From Candidatus Omnitrophota bacterium (GTDB lineage: Bacteria > Omnitrophota > Gorgyraeia > 2-01-FULL-45-10), in contig JAPLMG010000247.1 of the NCBI GenBank assembly GCA_026387165.1, positions 1 to 5,298 of the forward strand: DNA of 5,298 nucleotides, in the 5' to 3' direction. Below are positions 4,000 to 5,298 of this stretch, piece by piece. Numbering within the stretch: the stretch's first letter is position 1; the number at the start of each line of letters is the position of its first letter. Below the pieces are notes generated by a model. That model was not told where the DNA came from and ran no database searches. It saw only the letters and a list, made by a program, of their open reading frames with translations. A program made the translations under genes and the position numbers.

Positions 4000-5298
4000 T
4001 TATTCGGAGGGATATTCGAAATGTTTCTTCGCTATATCTTCTATCGAGCCTCTGTATTTAAGGAATATGGCGCACAGCTCCGGGTCGAATTGGGTGCCCG
4101 AGCTTTTCTCTATCTCGTCCATCGCTTCCATAAAATTCATCTTTCTTTTATACGGCCTCTCGCTGGTCATGGCATCGAACGCATCGGCTATTGAAACTAT
4201 ACGCGAAAGAAGCGGTATCTCGCTGCCCACGAGCCCCGAAGGATAACCTTTACCATCGTAACGCTCCTGATGATACAGGACAGCTTCTCTCACGCCCTCG
4301 AGGAAGTAGATGCCCTCTATGATCTTCGCTCCGCGCTCAGAATGCTTCTTTATCTCATCGAAGTCCTCTTGAGAGAGACTGGCCTTCTTAAGCAGGCTCT
4401 CCTCTATGTATATCTTCCCTATATCATGCAGGAAACAGGCGTATTTCAGTTTTATCATTTCGTCTTTATTCAGACACATGCCTTTGGCGATCAACAGGGC
4501 ATACCTGACTACCCTGCTGAGATGCTCCTTTGTATAAGGGTCTCTCATCTCTATCGCATTGGTAAGCGCGACTATCGACTCAAGATGCGCCCTCTTCTCC
4601 CGGACTATAGCGAGTTTCAGCTCGTCTATCTTACCCCTTATAGATAATCTTAATTTTTCGAACGTGTCGGCAAGATGGCCTATTTCGTCATCAGACTTCA
4701 CGTTTACAGGCGTGTTGTAATTCTCTCTTTCCAGTCCCCTGGCTGCTTCATCCAATCTTTTTATGGCATAGACGACAGCCGTTACAAGCCTGTGGCTTAT
4801 AAATGCCGCCCCTAAAAATCCCAGCAGGCATATGGACAATATTATCCCCATCTCCTTGTGCAATCTGTTTATATATGAGCCTATGCTGTAATTTATCTCA
4901 ACCAGCATCTTGTCTTTTTCGGAATATACCGCCGGAACGGGGGCGTATGCAGATATCCACACTCCGTCCTTGTCACGGTAGATCCCTGTGGATTGAGGCA
5001 AGCCCGTGGATAGCGCATTGGAGGCTTCCGTCTTCATGCCATAAACGGCGCCTGTTAAAAATATATTGTCTGTGGTCAACATCATGCGCAGACCGTTCTT
5101 TTCGGCAATATATATATGTATGGGAGTGTCTATATTATTCATCTTCTTTATGCTGGTGAGGAGATCCTTATATTTTACATAAGCGCCTATGGCCTCGTTC
5201 AACCTGTCACCCGGCATCCTCTCCTTATCTTCTCCCATCTTATCGTATAAATGTGAAAGAGTCGCGGAGCTGGTCGCCATGTACCGCTCTTTTATTCT
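4000..5298 (-). CDS. Membrane HAMP/HD-GYP c-di-GMP phosphodiesterase (5' end outside window)
   Basis: The frame stays open to the window edge, so this is a partial gene with 432 codons visible. An ATG exists at 5280, but starting there would omit the first membrane helix expected before the sensor region. Numbered from that Met: residues 1-143 are an extracytoplasmic, cache-like sensor (GVWISAYAPV at 106-115); 144-162 are a hydrophobic membrane helix; about 163-215 form a HAMP domain (DDEIGHLADTFEKL); 216-235 are a charged linker helix; 236-420 are HD-GYP. Metal-site motifs are H253, H285-D286 in HDIGK, H313, HQERYDGKGYP (337-347) and D366 in SIADAFDAMTSERPYK. The family hydrolyses cyclic di-GMP to pGpG and/or GMP. 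The usual HHE triplet is HQE here. It leads a tight pair with the glycosylase gene (11-nt gap). The ligand sensed is unknown. Confidence 0.88.
   Translation of the reverse strand, partial: RIKERYMATSSATLSHLYDKMGEDKERMPGDRLNEAIGAYVKYKDLLTSIKKMNNIDTPIHIYIAEKNGLRMMLTTDNIFLTGAVYGMKTEASNALSTGLPQSTGIYRDKDGVWISAYAPVPAVYSEKDKMLVEINYSIGSYINRLHKEMGIILSICLLGFLGAAFISHRLVTAVVYAIKRLDEAARGLERENYNTPVNVKSDDEIGHLADTFEKLRLSIRGKIDELKLAIVREKRAHLESIVALTNAIEMRDPYTKEHLSRVVRYALLIAKGMCLNKDEMIKLKYACFLHDIGKIYIEESLLKKASLSQEDFDEIKKHSERGAKIIEGIYFLEGVREAVLYHQERYDGKGYPSGLVGSEIPLLSRIVSIADAFDAMTSERPYKRKMNFMEAMDEIEKSSGTQFDPELCAIFLKYRGSIEDIAKKHFEYPSE

Noticed and set aside
3639..4061. Plus-strand reading frame of 140 codons opposite the glycosylase and HD-GYP gene end
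   Set aside because: It is antisense to a gene with clear conserved motifs and to the following gene junction, with no family motifs of its own.
5278..5280. ATG as the true start of the HD-GYP gene
   Set aside because: The frame remains open upstream to the window edge, the Shine-Dalgarno is weak, and a first membrane helix expected before the cache-like sensor would be missing.

Overview
All supported genes lie on the minus strand, so transcription runs from high to low coordinates: HD-GYP signalling protein (5' end outside the window) -> endonuclease III-type glycosylase -> repeat-filled gap -> short N-acetylglutamate synthase-like GNAT -> leuC -> leuD -> leuB (3' end outside the window). 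The last four form an amino-acid biosynthesis block. LeuC and LeuD together make isopropylmalate isomerase, LeuB is the next enzyme of leucine synthesis, and the GNAT probably makes N-acetylglutamate for arginine synthesis.

The organism looks like a free-living, Gram-negative-type bacterium of intermediate GC. It has a membrane-bound cache/HAMP/HD-GYP receptor, its own leucine pathway and Shine-Dalgarno starts. LeuC and LeuD are of the compact HACN/IPMI type (430 and 162 residues). The gene content and the abundance of intergenic palindromes fit deltaproteobacterial or candidate-phylum (for example Omnitrophota-like) genomes. That placement is an impression from recall, with low confidence.

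The most striking structure is between the genes. The three gaps argA-leuC, leuC-leuD and leuD-leuB are 109, 108 and 108 bp. Each is filled by a short A+T-rich tandem repeat that runs one way in the left arm and is inverted in the right arm, around a small core. The architecture is the same but the unit differs in each gap: about 7 nt (TAGTAAA), 10 nt (GAAATTTATN) and 9 nt (GTTTATTGK). Each could fold into a long hairpin between the stop of one cistron and the ribosome binding site of the next.

The gap between the glycosylase and the GNAT (288 bp) is almost wholly a nested, non-coding, transposon-like element. It has perfect 16-bp terminal inverted repeats (GGGGACAC type), a second inverted-repeat layer inside them, and a CCCTCACC/GGTGAGGG double hairpin in the middle. 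A separate palindromic segment of about 60 bp appears to have been inserted in frame into the glycosylase gene, adding about 20 residues just before its iron-sulfur region. I saw no tRNA, rRNA, CRISPR array, intact transposase or convincing promoter.
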